Source: Quillaja saponaria
Lineage: Eukaryota > Streptophyta > Magnoliopsida > Fabales > Quillajaceae
Assembly: GCA_029379385.1 (NCBI GenBank)
Contig: CM055611.1
Span: forward strand, 15,880,062 to 15,944,061
Reading direction: 5' to 3'
DNA: 64,000 nt
A program made the translations under genes and the position numbers. Below, one piece after another: positions 33,030-45,889 of the stretch (positions are counted from its first letter, which is position 1; each line of letters starts with the position of its first letter). The notes under the pieces are model-generated. The model saw nothing but the letters and a program-made list of their open reading frames with translations. It had not been told where the DNA came from and did not search any database.

Positions 33030-35138
33030 AATGACAATATGCATCGCATCATATATTACATATCTTGTATTTATATGCTCATATAACATTAACATTTTAT
33101 TATTACTTTTCATAAAATTTCATATTAAACAGGAAAATGCTCACCAGCATGTTATGAATTTATTCTTTAGATTTTGTATTTTTGAAAAATCAACTACAAC
33201 TAACATGTTTTGATATCAATATTTATTTCAGAGTAAATTACATTTTTCTCTTTAAAGATTTAATAAAATGATACTAAGATCTAAAATTTAGAATATATAA
33301 TACTCACCTCACTTAGATTCAAAAAAACTAATGGTATTAAAAATAATTTCAGAAAAAATACTTAAAAATCCTAAATTTTTCATGAAAATGTCTTATTTTA
33401 GATTTTTTACCATTTTCAAATGAGTACTAAATACTTACCTTTTTTTTTTTATTGTACCTTCTATTTTTACTTATTTTTCTTCATAGCAATACATATGTTA
33501 AATTTACTTTTTTAATTTTAATTTATTCTTTCTAATAAAAAAATATAGTTTACGCATATTTAAGTAAACTGGTATTTGTTAATGAAATCTCAAAAGAAAA
33601 ATAAAACTTATAATACCATTAAAAAGTTATAAGTCTTAACTTTACAAGACAAATAAGTCATAATTTCAATATTTTCTTTCAAATTAGTCTTAAATAATAA
33701 AATAAAATATTTTCCTATCACTTTCACATTTGTACTTTTTAAAAACATTTTAGGTTCAAAATAATAATTAAACAGTAAAAAATTTCAAAAATCATAAAGT
33801 TATAATTAGATATTTTCATAATTTCATTTACAATAATTTTTCTCTTAAAGAAAAAAATATTTTCAAGAGTAGATATTTATATATATCACTTATATAACTT
33901 TTCTATTCCCCTACAAATACTGGAATTTATCTTTTAAATTCATACAAGTTTTAATTTTAAAGTTCATATTATGTAAAATAAAGAAACAACTCAAGCCTAT
34001 TTTATTTAATATTAAAATTAAAATTTACTAGTATATGTGTAAACTAAGTTTTTTATTCTAATGAAAATAACATAAATAAAATTAAATAAATTGAATTAAA
34101 ATGTATTTCTATTAACACTAAGAAACTAAAAGCAAGTGGTAATATAGAAAAATAAATATTTATGACTTATTTCCAAAGAAAAATAAAAATATGATATTTT
34201 AGTAATTTGACAATAAAATTAGAGTTTTTAAATATTTTTTAAAAAAATTAATCTTTAGCACCATTAGTTTTTATCAATCAAAGGGAGGGGAATGTAATAT
34301 TCCCCAAAATTTGGAATTTAATGTTGTTTCAGTAAATTTCAAAAGATGAGGGTGTAATTTAATCTTAATTTTTTATCCTTCCAAAAAAAATAAATTATTA
34401 TCATATTGTTGAACTCCAATTGTAAATTCCACTTTCTTAAAGATAATCAACCAGCAATTTTTATAAATCAATAACATTATTAATTTTGTTTCATAATGAT
34501 CAATTTTATAAATCAAATTTCTGTAAGATTTTAAAATTATTAGTTTTGTCTTTCAATGTTTAACATATCAAATAAGATTTCTAGATTATAAACCTCAATA
34601 TTCAATCTTATCAATTAAAGTCCTAAAAGTTTCAAGATTATTAATTTCATCATTCCATCTATTTTGATTAATTGAAATTATTAAAAATTCTCATTTGGAA
34701 TGTCCAAAGAAACTAAAATAATTATTTATATTATTAAATGTGCATGTAGCATTTAGATGGTAATCTTGAATATATATATATATATTAAACACTATATTAA
34801 TCCTAAATCTCTAATCCTCAAATTCATCCATCCTTAACTAAAGCATTAAGAACAAAATATTGGTCCAATTAAACAAAAAAATAAATAAATAATTTCCAAT
34901 GTTTCATTATTCTTATACATGCTACATGCACACTAAAATTACAAATTTGCAATTTTGTTTTGTTTGACATACCAAATAGATATTTAAATTCCCAAAAAGT
35001 CAAATAGAAAGAAGAACAAAATTGATTAAAAGGACTTGATTGATAACATTTTTCCATCCCTCAATTGATAAATTTAAAATCTTCTAAGGATTTAATTTGA
35101 TAAAATTAAATATTAAGGGACAAAATTAATAATTTAGA
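33030..35138 (+). repeat. Long AT-rich repeat unit, copy A
   Basis: Shares ordered blocks with copies B (37,275), C (41,090) and D (45,890): 'gagta.taaatacttac', 'gtaaaataaagaaa.aa', 'taagaaactaaaa.aagtgg', 'tgtgcatgtagcatttaga', 'attgattgataacattttt', 'gacaaaattaataattta'. No protein-coding signal survives. It ends at the outer hAT insertion at 35,139. Confidence 0.65.
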
Positions 35139-35146
35139 TATTTATT
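35139..35146. repeat. 8-bp TSD of outer hAT-like element, left
   Basis: TATTTATT, repeated at 36,733-36,740. Low complexity makes it weaker evidence than the other hAT TSDs. Confidence 0.5.
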
Positions 35147-36732
35147 AATAGGGTTGAGAAAGATAATTAAAACACCGAAAAACCGATAAAAATCTGACTG
35201 ATATCAACCGCAACCGAAATCAACCGAATTAACACTAAATAGAATCAATCAGGATTTTTGAAAATATTTCGGGTCGATTAAAAGTCAGGTCCTCTCAAAA
35301 TTGTAGCCGAGCAACCGAAACTGACCGAATTACTTTTCATGTTCACATGTTAGATATTTTTTATTAGGTGGCACATTGCTATTGAGTGTTAAAAAGAAGC
35401 TTTTCTGTACAAACAAAAAAAGAAATTCATTTTTAAACATTACCTTATACTACTTAATCCCATTCACTTTAGCAGATCACTTTGGCAGAGCCTACCTTTC
35501 TAGGCTTTTGGTTCTTTATTCTCATTTCAACACCGAATGAAAAATGCAAAGGTTCAGCATATTCATTGGCAATATGCCAATAATCCACCTGCATAATCCA
35601 AGAATGAATCAGAGATTCAAGAGCCTCCTCTAACAACTGGTGACCTTATTAATGGCCATAACTTCTTATCCCATTCTCTTTCTGATTTTCATCAAAATCA
35701 AATTAGGGCATCTGAATACTTGACATTCAGAGCCTTGATACAACTGATTATGCCAAGGATAGCGTGTTTCGTCAATAAATTAGAGGATAGAAAGCAATGG
35801 GCTTAAAGCAGAGGGGTTAGGATTTTTAGATTTGTGTTGAGGTAAGGCTGTCAAGGAGCTGAGTTTTGACAAAGCTTGGCTCCGCTCGTCTCATTTTAGG
35901 CAAGCTCATGAGCTTAAACTCGTTTCAGGCTCGTGATCAAATATTCAAGCTCGGCTCGACTCGTTAAGGGCTCGTGAAGTTATTTTAAAAATTCTAAAAA
36001 AGTTTTGTAGGAAAGGAAAGTTGAACTCAAGACTACTTAGTGAGTATTTGTGTAAATTACTACTAAACCAAGCAATAATTTATAATAATTTTTTTATATA
36101 TAAATAGATTTATTATAAATATATATATAAATAATAAAAAATTTATTAAATAATATTAAATAAGCTAGCTCATGAGCTCACGAAATAAGCTTTGTAAAGA
36201 TTGAGCTCGACTCGTTTTACTAAACTAGCGTAAAATAAAACTCAAGATTGGCTCGTTTAAAAAATGAGCCGAGCTTGATCCGAGCTCTTAATGAGTAGCT
36301 CACGAGATGTTCACGAGCTAGCTTAGCTCATTGTCATCCCTAGTTGGAGGTTAATTTTACCCAATTGTACAAATATGAAATTACTTAATTTCTTAAATCT
36401 GATATAATTATTGCTCAATTTTACTTGTTCTCAAAATTTCTGCAATATGTTGTAATTTTGTATGCTTCAAAGTTATATCTGATTTTATCTTCTCAAAATT
36501 TGTGAACTCTTAGAACTTTTACTCTTAAGTTCTCTTTGCTTTTGTGTTCATCTCCTGTTTTAAGTTGAAAATCGACCGACCCTCCAGTAAAAATGAAGTT
36601 TTCTGGTGGATTTTGATTTTATAACACCGAAATACTCGGTTGCTACTTCGGTTAAAATTTCTAGACATCCAATTTCGTCAAATCGGTTGGTAAATATTTC
36701 AAAACCGACTAAACCGACCAAATACTCACCCT
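35147..36732. mobile_element. Outer hAT-like element with CCGA/TCGG ends
   Basis: The left end 'agggttgagaaagataatt' and right end (inverted) 'agggtgagtatttggtcgg' are related. Subterminal zones are rich in 'accga' on the left (35,180-35,325) and 'tcggt' on the right (36,640-36,715), a layout seen in plant hAT MITEs. Inside are a less AT-rich stretch (35,440-35,835) that looks like captured gene sequence, unidentified, and a second hAT MITE at 35,843-36,342. Confidence 0.5.
35843..36342. mobile_element. Inner hAT MITE
   Basis: 500 bp, ends 'taaggctgtcaaggagc' and 'gctcattgtcatccc(ta)', inverted to each other. The flanking 8-mers 'tgttgagg' (35,835-35,842) and 'gttggagg' (36,343-36,350) form an imperfect 8-bp TSD. 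The interior repeats 'gctcg' and 'gagct' words, characteristic of a widespread plant hAT MITE group. No ORF. Confidence 0.65.
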
Positions 36733-36741
36733 TATTTATTT

Positions 36742-37131
36742 TCAGAATAGCCACATTTTTACTTTATTAAATTATGTCAAGGGTCACATGTTTTGTTTTG
36801 AATCATGACTTATTTTGGGGATTCGAATATTTTTTGGATGTTAAGTTATTGTCTCATTCTTTTAATCAAAAAATTAACAATGATTACCCTTACAATTTAC
36901 AAACAAAAACAATTGCGTGTCCACATGTGTGCCACTGGGACTGTTAAATACTTAAATTAATCATTGTAGGTTGTTATATTATTAGATTAGATTCGGTTAA
37001 GATCAACGTAGATATAAATTGTTCAAGTTCAAACTTTTCAAAAATAACTTTTTGACTTATTCAAATTATAATCCGTCTGAGTCAGCAAGTTCACAATATT
37101 CAGGGGTGGCAATAACTTATATGTAAAAAGC

Positions 37132-37161
<30 letters not shown>
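36742..37161 (-). repeat. Inverted-repeat arm, left
   Basis: Its reverse complement aligns over about 420 bp with 39,306-39,762: 'tgactcagacgga', 'gttgatcttaacc', 'aatctaatctaataatataa', 'caattgtttt.gtttgtaaa'. It ends in an (AT)n run at 37,137-37,161. It is a member of the R1 family, inverted. The minus-strand frame at 36,560-36,754 spans the junction with the hAT and is not a gene. Confidence 0.8.
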
Positions 37162-37162
<1 letters not shown>

Positions 37163-38620
37163 GAGTTGAGTAAGATAACATTATTGAAGGGGGCCCATTG
37201 GGAAAAGCACAACCAATGGTTGCTTTTCAATGCGAGGTGGAGTCTTGGACAATGGACTATAACATACCAAAAAAAAATTATCTCAAAGCGTCTTATTTTA
37301 AATGAGTAATAAATACTTACTTTTCTTTTATCGTGCCCTCTTTTTTCTTTTAATTTTATTTCATTTTCTTTCTAATAAAATAGTTTACCCATGTATAAGA
37401 AAATTAATATTTGTTAGTGATACCTCAAAAAGAAAAATAAAATTTATAATTTCATTAACAAGTTAGAAGTCTTAATTTTACCACACAAATAAGTCATATT
37501 TTAATATTTTCTTTTAATTAAATCCTAAATAATAAAATAAAATATTTACTTATAACTTTCACATTTATACTTTTTAAAAGGTTTTAGGTTCAAAATATTA
37601 ATTAAATAGTACAAATTTCAAAAAAAATAAAATTATACATTATAAACTTAAAATACTAATAAATCTTTTATATAATTATTAATGAAAAAACGTAAATCCC
37701 TATTTTTATAATTAGATTTTTTTCATAATCTCATTCACAATGATTTTTTATCTCTTAAAGAAAAAAAAAATTCAAGACTATATATATATATATTATCACT
37801 TATTTAAATTTTTATTTTTTTCCTTACAAATAGTTGAATTCATTTTAATTTCATATAAGTTTTAATTTTTCGGTCCATATCATGTAAAATAAAGAAATAA
37901 TTCAAACTTATTTTATTTAACATTAAAAATAAAAGACTAGTATGTGTGTAAAATAATTTTTGTATTCTATTGAAAATAATATAATAAAATTGAACAAATT
38001 GAGTTAAAATGTATTTCTATTAACAGTAAGAAACTAAAAATAAGTGGTAATTTAGGGAAAAAAAATATTTATGACTCATTTTCCAAGAAAAAAGAAAAAT
38101 ATGATATTTTAGTACTTGGCAGATAAAATTGGAGTTTTTTTTTTATAAATATTTTTCTCAAAATTAATCTTAATGATCGGTTTTGTTAATCAAATTCTAT
38201 ATTTTAAAATTAGTAGTTTTGTCTTTTAATGTATTTCAAGATTATAAATTTCAAACCTCAATATTCAATTTTATTAATCAAATTCCTGAAAGATTCAATA
38301 TAATCAATTTCATCATTCCATCTATTTTGTATTAATTAGAATTAATGAAAAATCTCATTTGACACAAAGAAACTAAAATAACTATTTTGTATTATTAAAT
38401 GTGCATGTAGCATTTAGAAGATAATCTTATATATATGTATATATATATATATATATATACTATATCAATCCTAAATCTCTAATCCTCAAATTCATCCATT
38501 CTTAACCAAAGCATTAAGATAAAAAAATATTGGCTCAATTAAAAAAAAATAAAAATCCAATGTTTCATTATTCTTATGCTACATGCACGTTAATCTTATA
38601 TATACGAAGAACTGTTGAAG
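37162..38620 (+). repeat. Long AT-rich repeat unit, copy B
   Basis: 37,165-38,560 matches 40,945-42,350 closely, far better than it matches copies A and D. It starts with 'tggagttgagtaagataaca' against 'tggtgttgagtaaggtaaca' and runs through 'caatgcgaggtggagtctt'. B and C therefore stem from a recent duplication with a spacing of about 3.8 kb. Confidence 0.75.
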
Positions 38621-39303
38621 TATTTTTACTTTATTTAGTTTTTACTTATGAAAAGACAAATGAGTTGATTCTGAGTAAGGTGGGGTAGTTATTAAGAGAG
38701 TAGTATTTTTTATTTTTTATTTTTTTTGTTGAAGTTAATAAAAAAAATTAATTGCATATATATTATAAGATAAGAAATTATAGAGAGGAATTTTTTTTTT
38801 TTTTTTTATAATAGTACAAATATAAATATAAAAGATAGATAGATAGTTAAACTGTAATGAAATGTTCATATTTTTAATTTATTTAGGATCACACACCTTA
38901 TGATTATTGTTCACTACTCATTCTGTGTTATTGAAATTAGAAAATATATAAAATTTAACTTATTTAAAATAATTTAATATATTGTATATAGAACTAATAG
39001 GTTAGCGTAAACTTTAATTAAAATTCCTTTAAAATTTACAATTTCTCCCATTATATATTTCACACCAAATATATTAGTGTTCATCTTGTAAATGAGTACC
39101 ACTTAAAATTTTAGTTTATCCTTAATTAATATTTTCTTATAAATAATTTTTTAAAAATAAATTGATAAAAAGTTACAAACACTAACTTGGTTAATCTAAT
39201 ATAAATATCTGTCTTTCACCTTATTATTGTTTATCTAATCAATCAATAAATATCTTGATTTCTGAATATCTTGATTTTCATTATATGCAAAATATTTATT
39301 TAT

Positions 39304-39305
<2 letters not shown>
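38621..39305. other. AT-rich DNA inside the inverted repeat
   Basis: No gene recognised. It contains poly(T) at about 38,791-38,808 and a block near 39,229 ('tttatctaatcaatcaataa') repeated at about 40,309. Confidence 0.4.
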
Positions 39306-39338
<33 letters not shown>

Positions 39339-39762
39339 GCTTTTTACATATAAGAAAGTTATTGCCACCCCCTGAATATTGTGAACTCGCTGACTCAGAC
39401 GGATAATAATTTGACAAAGTCAAAAAGTTATTTTTGAAAAGTTTGAACTTGAACAATTTATGTCTACGTTGATCTTAACCCAATCTAATCTAATAATATA
39501 ACAACCTACAATGATTAATTTAAGTATTTAACAGTCCCAGTGGCATACATGTGGACCCACAATTGTTTTGTTTGTAAATTGTAAGGGTAATATTGTCAAT
39601 TTGTTGATTAAAAGAACGAGCCCATGATTGGAATGCTGGACAATAACATAACATCTCAAAAATAGTCCGAATCTCAAAAATATGTCACGATTCAAAACAA
39701 AACACGTGAATCTTAACATAATTTAAGAAAGTAAAAACGTGGCTATTCCTGGAAATAAAATT
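39306..39762 (+). repeat. Inverted-repeat arm, right (R1 family)
   Basis: Reverse-complement partner of 36,742-37,161, with a third copy in direct orientation at 40,384-40,790. It starts in an (AT)n run. Minus-strand frames at 39,235-39,456 and 39,528-39,719 lie within it and lack family features. Confidence 0.8.
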
Positions 39763-40308
39763 AGATTGCGTTGTTCCAAATTTATTAAATTGAGTTTGTC
39801 TTGTTTCATTAATTAAAAAGCTTTCCTTAATGTGTTAATATCTTTTATTAAACGAGCCCAAGATTGGAATGGTGGACAGTAACATAACATCCCAAAAATA
39901 GTCCAAATCCCAAAAACACGTCACAATTCAAAACAAAACAGGTGAACCTTAACATAATTTAAGAAAGTAAAAACGTGGCTATTCCTGGAAATAAAAATTA
40001 GATTTTGTTGTTCCAAATTTATTAAATTGAGTTTGTCTTGTTTCATTGATTAAAAACTTTTCTTGATGTGTTAATATCTTTTATTACATGAGCCCAAGAT
40101 TGGAATGGTAGACAATAACATAATATCCCAAAAATAGTTTGAACCCTAAAAACACGTCACGATTCAAAACAAAATACGTGAACCTTAACATAATTTAAAT
40201 AAGTAAAAACGTGGCTATTCCTGAAAATAAAAATTAGATTGCATTGTTCCAAATTTATTAACTTGAGTTGGTTTTGCTTCATTAATTAAAAAACTTTCCT
40301 TGACGTGT
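39618..40308 (+). repeat. 236-bp tandem repeat, about three units
   Basis: Units begin at 'gagccca' at 39,618, 39,854 and 40,090, an exact period of 236 bp. Each runs through 'gtaaaaacgtggctattcct' and 'ttccaaatttatta'. A fourth, partial unit reappears at 40,698 behind the third inverted-repeat-arm copy. Confidence 0.85.
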
Positions 40309-40381
40309 TTATCTAATCAAGCAATAAATATCTTGATTTCTGAATATCTTGACTTTCATCATATGCAAAATATTTATTTAT

Positions 40382-40418
<37 letters not shown>

Positions 40419-40930
40419 GCTTTTTACATCTAAGAAAGTTATTGCCACCCCCTGAATATTGTGAACTCGTTGACTCAGACGGATTATAATTTGAAAGGGT
40501 CAAAAAGTTATTTTTACAAAGTTTGAACATGAACAATTATGTCTACGTTGATCTTAACCTAATCTAATCTAATAATATAACAACCTACAATAATTAATTT
40601 AAGTGTTTAACAGTTCCAGTGGCATACGTGTGGACCCACAATTGTTTTTGGTTGTAAATTTACAGGTAATCATAGTTAATTTTTTGATTAAAAGAATGAG
40701 CCCAAGATTAGAATGCTGGACAACAACATAACATCTCAAAAATGGTCCAAATCCCAAAAACACGTTGCAAGTTCACAATATTCAGGGGTGGTAAATAAAC
40801 TATAACAAGTGTTAAGCTGGATTATAAATTGACTAAAAAATAAAAAATTTAACATTTCTTCTTGACTTTTTTGTTTACTTATAAAGTGTTTTTTGTTTAC
40901 TTATAAAGATGGGATAGTATACATAACACT
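40309..40930 (+). repeat. Third arm copy of the R1 inverted-repeat sequence
   Basis: 40,309-40,790 repeats 39,229-39,690 in direct orientation ('tttatctaatcaagcaataa', then (AT)n, then 'gccaccccctgaatattgtg'). It then breaks into 'gttgcaagttcacaatattc', which matches 37,087 in the other orientation, a rearrangement point. Confidence 0.7.
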
Positions 40931-42850
40931 ATCTCATGTAAAAAGTTATTATATATATATATACATGGTGTTGAGTAAGGTAACACTATTGGAGGGGGCC
41001 ATTGCGGAATGCACAACTATGTCAGGCTGAATGGTTGCTTTTCAATGCGAGGTGGAGTCTTAGACAAAGGACTATAACATACAAAAAAAATAAAATTATT
41101 ATATCAAAATATCAAAGCGTCTTATTTTAAATGAGTAATAAATACTTACTTTTCTTTTATTGTACTCTCTTTTCTTTTTTTTTAATTTTATTTCATTTTC
41201 TTTCTAATAAAATAGTTTACCCATGTATAAGAAAATTAATATTTGTTAGTGATACCTCAAAAAGAAAAATAAAATTTATAATTTCATTAACAAGTTAGAA
41301 GTCTTGATTTTACCACACAAATAAGCCATATTTTAATATTTTCTTTTAATTAAATCTTAAATAATAAAATAAAATATTTACTTATCACTTTCACATTTAT
41401 ACTTTTTAAAAGGTTTTAGGTTCAAAATATTAATTAAATAGTACAAGTTTCAAAAAAAAAAATTCACACATTATAAACTTAAAATAATAATAAATCTTTT
41501 ATATAATTATTAATGAAAAAACATAAATCCCTATTTTTATAATTAGATTTTTTTCATAATCTCATTCACAATGATTTTTATCTCTTAAAAAAAAAAAAAA
41601 GTTTTCAAGACTATATATATATATATATATATTATCACTTTTTTAACTTTTTATTTTTTTCCTTACAAATAGTTGAATTCATTTTAATTTCATATAAGTT
41701 TTAATTTTTCGGTCCATATTATGTAAAATAAAGAAATAATTCAAGCTTATTTTATTTAACATTAAAAATAAAATATTAGTATGTGTATAAAATAATTTTT
41801 GTATTCTATTGAAAATAATATAATAAAATTGAACAAATTGAGTTAAAATGTATTTCTATTATCAGTAAGAAACTAAAAATAAGTGGTAATTTAGGAAAAA
41901 GAAATATTTATGACTCATTTTCCAAGAAAAAAGAAAAATATGATATTTTAGTACTTGGAAGATAAAATTGGAGTTTTTTTTTTTTTTTTTTCTAAATATT
42001 TTTCTCAAAATTAATCTTAATGATCGGTTTTGTTAATCAAATTTCTATAAGATTTTAAAATTAGTAGTTTTGTCTTTTAATGTATTTCAAGATTATAAAT
42101 TTCATACCTCAATATTCAATTTTATTAATCAAATTCCTGAAAGATTCAATATTATCAATTTCATCATTCCATCTATTTTGTATTAATTAGAATTAATGAA
42201 AAATCTCATTTGACACAAAGAAACTAAAATAACTATTTTGTATTATTAAATGTGCATGTGGCATTTAGAAGATAATCTTATATATATATAAATCTCTAAT
42301 CCTCAAATTCATCCATCCTTAACTAAAGCATTAAGATAAAAAAATGTTGGCTCAATTAAAAAAAAAAATTCCAATGTTTCATTATTCTTATACTACATGC
42401 ACGTCAACATTGCAAATTTGCAATTTTGTTTTGTTTGACAAACCAAACAGATATTTAAGTTTCCAATAGGAGAAATAGAAAGAAGAATAAAATTGATTTA
42501 AAGGAATTGATTGATAACATTTTTCCATCCCTCAATTGATAATTTTAAAATCTTGTAAGGATTTATTGGATAAAAATAAAAAATTGAGAGACAAAATTAA
42601 TAATTTAAACATCTTTAAGGGATTCAAAATTGTAATTTAGTCAGAAGGACTAAAATTCCTGCGTCGAAGAAAGGACAAATCCTTTTGGTAAAAGGTAGAG
42701 AAACTTATCAAAGAAAGATCTAGTGGGTCCCACAGAAAAATCGAGAACTAAGAAAAGTCAAAAGACAGTCAAGAGGAGCGGGGTATGTGAAAATGAGATG
42801 ATGTACAAAAATCAAAAACATGTGGCGACTCCAAAATAATAAGAAATTAA
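40931..42850 (+). repeat. Long AT-rich repeat unit, copy C
   Basis: Near-identical to copy B for about 1.4 kb. It extends further, through 'attgagagacaaaattaata' (42,583) and 'acatgtggcgactcc' (42,818), in parallel with copy D to 47,340. (AT)n at about 41,610-41,630 and poly(T) at about 41,975-41,991. Confidence 0.75.
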
Positions 42851-44999
42851 ATTGCTTTGTCTCTTGTGCTTTTTAGATCTTAGACTAGACTACTGACCTG
42901 ATATTATATTCAATTTCATATTGTTAATTTCATTGAGATTTGATAGTAATGGTATCAACTTTGATTACAGTTTTATTCTTAATTAGATTTATTCGGTTTT
43001 TGTTTATTATTGATTACACTGAGAACAAATTAAATAATTATTATAATAACTTACAAAAATGGATTTGAAGTATGCTTTAATTAACTTGCAATGATTAACA
43101 GTCGTGGGGCATACCTAGTAAATTAGTCACGTGAGAAGACTCACTCCATTCATAATTAGTAAATAAAATCATCCTGACCAAAAAAAAAAAAAAAAATTTA
43201 ATATTTAATTAATATTATTTGCATACCACAGCAACAAACTTCTTGCCACTTGGGAGGAGGAGGAACATGGACAGTCGTTTAACTTGTTTACTGAAAAGGT
43301 GAACCCAAGTCTAGGATAGTGGGTATAACTTTATAAGTAATATACATCCAAATAAAGTCTGAATCCCAAGAAGTATACGTGGCCATTCAAAAATAAGTAA
43401 ATGAAGGATGAGGATGAATTGGACTAATTTATAAATAGCTAATAAATAATTTCTTAAAAGTTAAGACTGAGCTAAGAAAATGAATTGATTTTAAAATTTA
43501 TTTTAAGTTTATTTAATAAACTGAACTAAGTTTAATTATTTTAAAATTTGATTTGTTTAATATTATTATTATATTTTTATATATATAAATTTATAATAGA
43601 TATATTTTTATACAAAGGTAATCTAATTTATAACATATTTTGATAGTAAACTAATTAAGTGGCCCTCTAATAGGTCTTAAATTATAATTTTTATTGATGG
43701 GATAAATCGAGCTTGTCAAAGTTCAGTTTGCCACCACTGAAGTACAAAAAATATTGACTTAAATGTGTAACATGCAGGATTTAAAAATTAGACTATGTAA
43801 TCCATTCAAGATCTTAAAAAAAAATAAGATAAGATTCGAAAAACTAATATATTTTCAAGCTCACGTGACGTTATACGTTTGGTTATCTATCTTGTGTTAT
43901 TATTTATAAATTGTTTTGGTGGTATTAGGGAATTTTGTTGTAATATTGTTGAGATGTGTTAGAATATTTTAGAATATTTTATTTTATTAATTAATAAACA
44001 TTCATCAGTTGACATAGATATCTTCTATATTAATAACATATTTTTATTATAAGATAAAATTTCTACTATTACAAAATCTTCTTATATTTCAAAATAATAA
44101 TTTGATCTATCAAGTCAGATATATAATCTCATATAAAATCTGTATTGGTCGGTTAGACTAGTTGATTCATTGTCTGGATGGTAGGTCATATTGTTTTGTA
44201 CCATAAAATCATTTTGACATTTAGACCTTGTATAATCCAAGAAAATCAAAAAAATTGAGAAAATCAAGTAGACTGAGACGAATTTTAAAGATTGGACCAT
44301 TTTTTTTTTCTGACCTAAAATATTAAAATTGAATTGAATTTTTAATATTTTAATGGGTAATGCTAATATGCATTCAAATCCAGAAGAGATAAATGTTTTT
44401 TTTGTTAATTTATTTGGTGTTATATGTGTATAAGGTAAACAATTCTGATTTCTCCATCTGTTTTTATGCTTTCATAAAATTTATATTTAATCTATTTTTT
44501 ATATTTATTATTTTCATACCCAAACACATAGATTAAGTTGAGATAAATAATATTATATATACAAGTGAGATTACTTATTATATTTTTCAATTAAATTCTT
44601 TGTTGTTGATTGAAAAATAGTAAACAATGGTTGAACAAGTTATATTAAAGAAATATCAGAATAATTATAAGTATGATTATATTATGTATAATATTATTAA
44701 ATATTAAATAAAATATATTTATGAAATAATCTGATCCAATCATCTGTTTAACTGAATCAGTGACCATAAGGTTAATATTATTATATATAAATATATGAGC
44801 TCTGAGATCTAATAATTTTTTAGTCGATTATGGGTTTTATTTTTTAAAACATTGAATATGATTGAAAAATTTTTAAGTGTTTACACAATTTGTAAAAAAA
44901 TCGAATTTAAAACAAATAATGGTTTATGTAGTTTGGATACATATTAAACTTTAACTAAAAAAATTATTATAATATGTACTTCAATTGCAGTTTCCTAAA
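42851..44999. other. AT-rich DNA with R1 scraps
   Basis: 43,080-43,400 holds R1 blocks ('acagtcgtggggcatacct', 'cacgtgagaagactca', 'gtctaggatagtggg'). 43,400-43,740 looks like a decayed 'gagct'-rich MITE. The remainder shows nothing recognisable. The minus-strand frame at 44,115-44,300 has no family features. Confidence 0.4.
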
Positions 45000-45445
45000 G
45001 ATAGTCAAATGAACCAGTTACATGTAAGAAATTATTGTTGCCCCTAAAATGTGAACTCAATGACTCAGGCGGATTGTAATTTGTAAAATCAAAAAGCTAT
45101 TTTTGAAAGGTTTGAACTCGAGAAGTTTGTGTTTACACAGATCTCAACCTAATCTAATCTACTAACACACCCACCTACACTAATTAATTTGACAGTCGCA
45201 GTGGCATACCTACTTGTTCACACAATTGTTTTGTTTGTTTGCAAATAGTAAGGGTAATCATTGCTAATTTCTTGACCAAACGAATGAGGCCAAGTCTGGG
45301 ATAGTGGACTATAACCTAACATCCCAAAAAAAAAAAAAAAGTCCAAATCCGAAGAAATACAAGTGGCGATCCAAAAAAAAAAAAAAAAAAAGTCAATTAT
45401 TAGCTTAAAAAGTAAATTGTATTGTCTCTCCAAGATCTTAAACAA
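45000..45445 (+). repeat. Dispersed R1 repeat, copy at 45 kb
   Basis: Aligns with the arm at 39,345-39,690: 'gtgaactcaatgactcaggc', 'caacctaatctaatcta', 'cagtggcatacct', 'gattgtt'-type and 'gggatagtggactataac' blocks, then 'aagtggcgatcc'. A long A run lies at 45,374-45,391. Confidence 0.7.
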
Positions 45446-45889
45446 CTATCGGTACATTAAAAAAATAAAAAAGGATTTTTAATATTATTAAATTGTGTTG
45501 ATATTGTTTTGTTGATAGGAGAATTTTGATTCTCTCATATTAATGTTTCACTAATAAAAATATATTAATTTTTTTAAAATGTATCTCATTTCAAAGCAGA
45601 CTCAAATTTTTCAAAACAAATTTTTATAAAAAAAGTTCACTTTAATTATCTCTTTTATATATGACCAAGTTGATATGGATATGCATATTTTGTTTTTATA
45701 ATTTATTATATGTGTAATTTATATTATTATATTACACATAAATGTTAGATGGATCTCAGACTCATGTAAATGTCTGTTTTTATTTCTGGTTTGTTCGTGT
45801 CGTCACAAGAAAGAGTGGCCACACACCTAAGAGAAAGAGGCCACTAAAAATTGACAATCATTAAAAGATATTTTAAAGAATGATACTGA

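Noticed and set aside
39618..40308. CRISPR-like regular spacing
   Set aside because: The 236-bp units are contiguous with no spacers, and the genome is a plant nuclear one; it is a simple tandem repeat.
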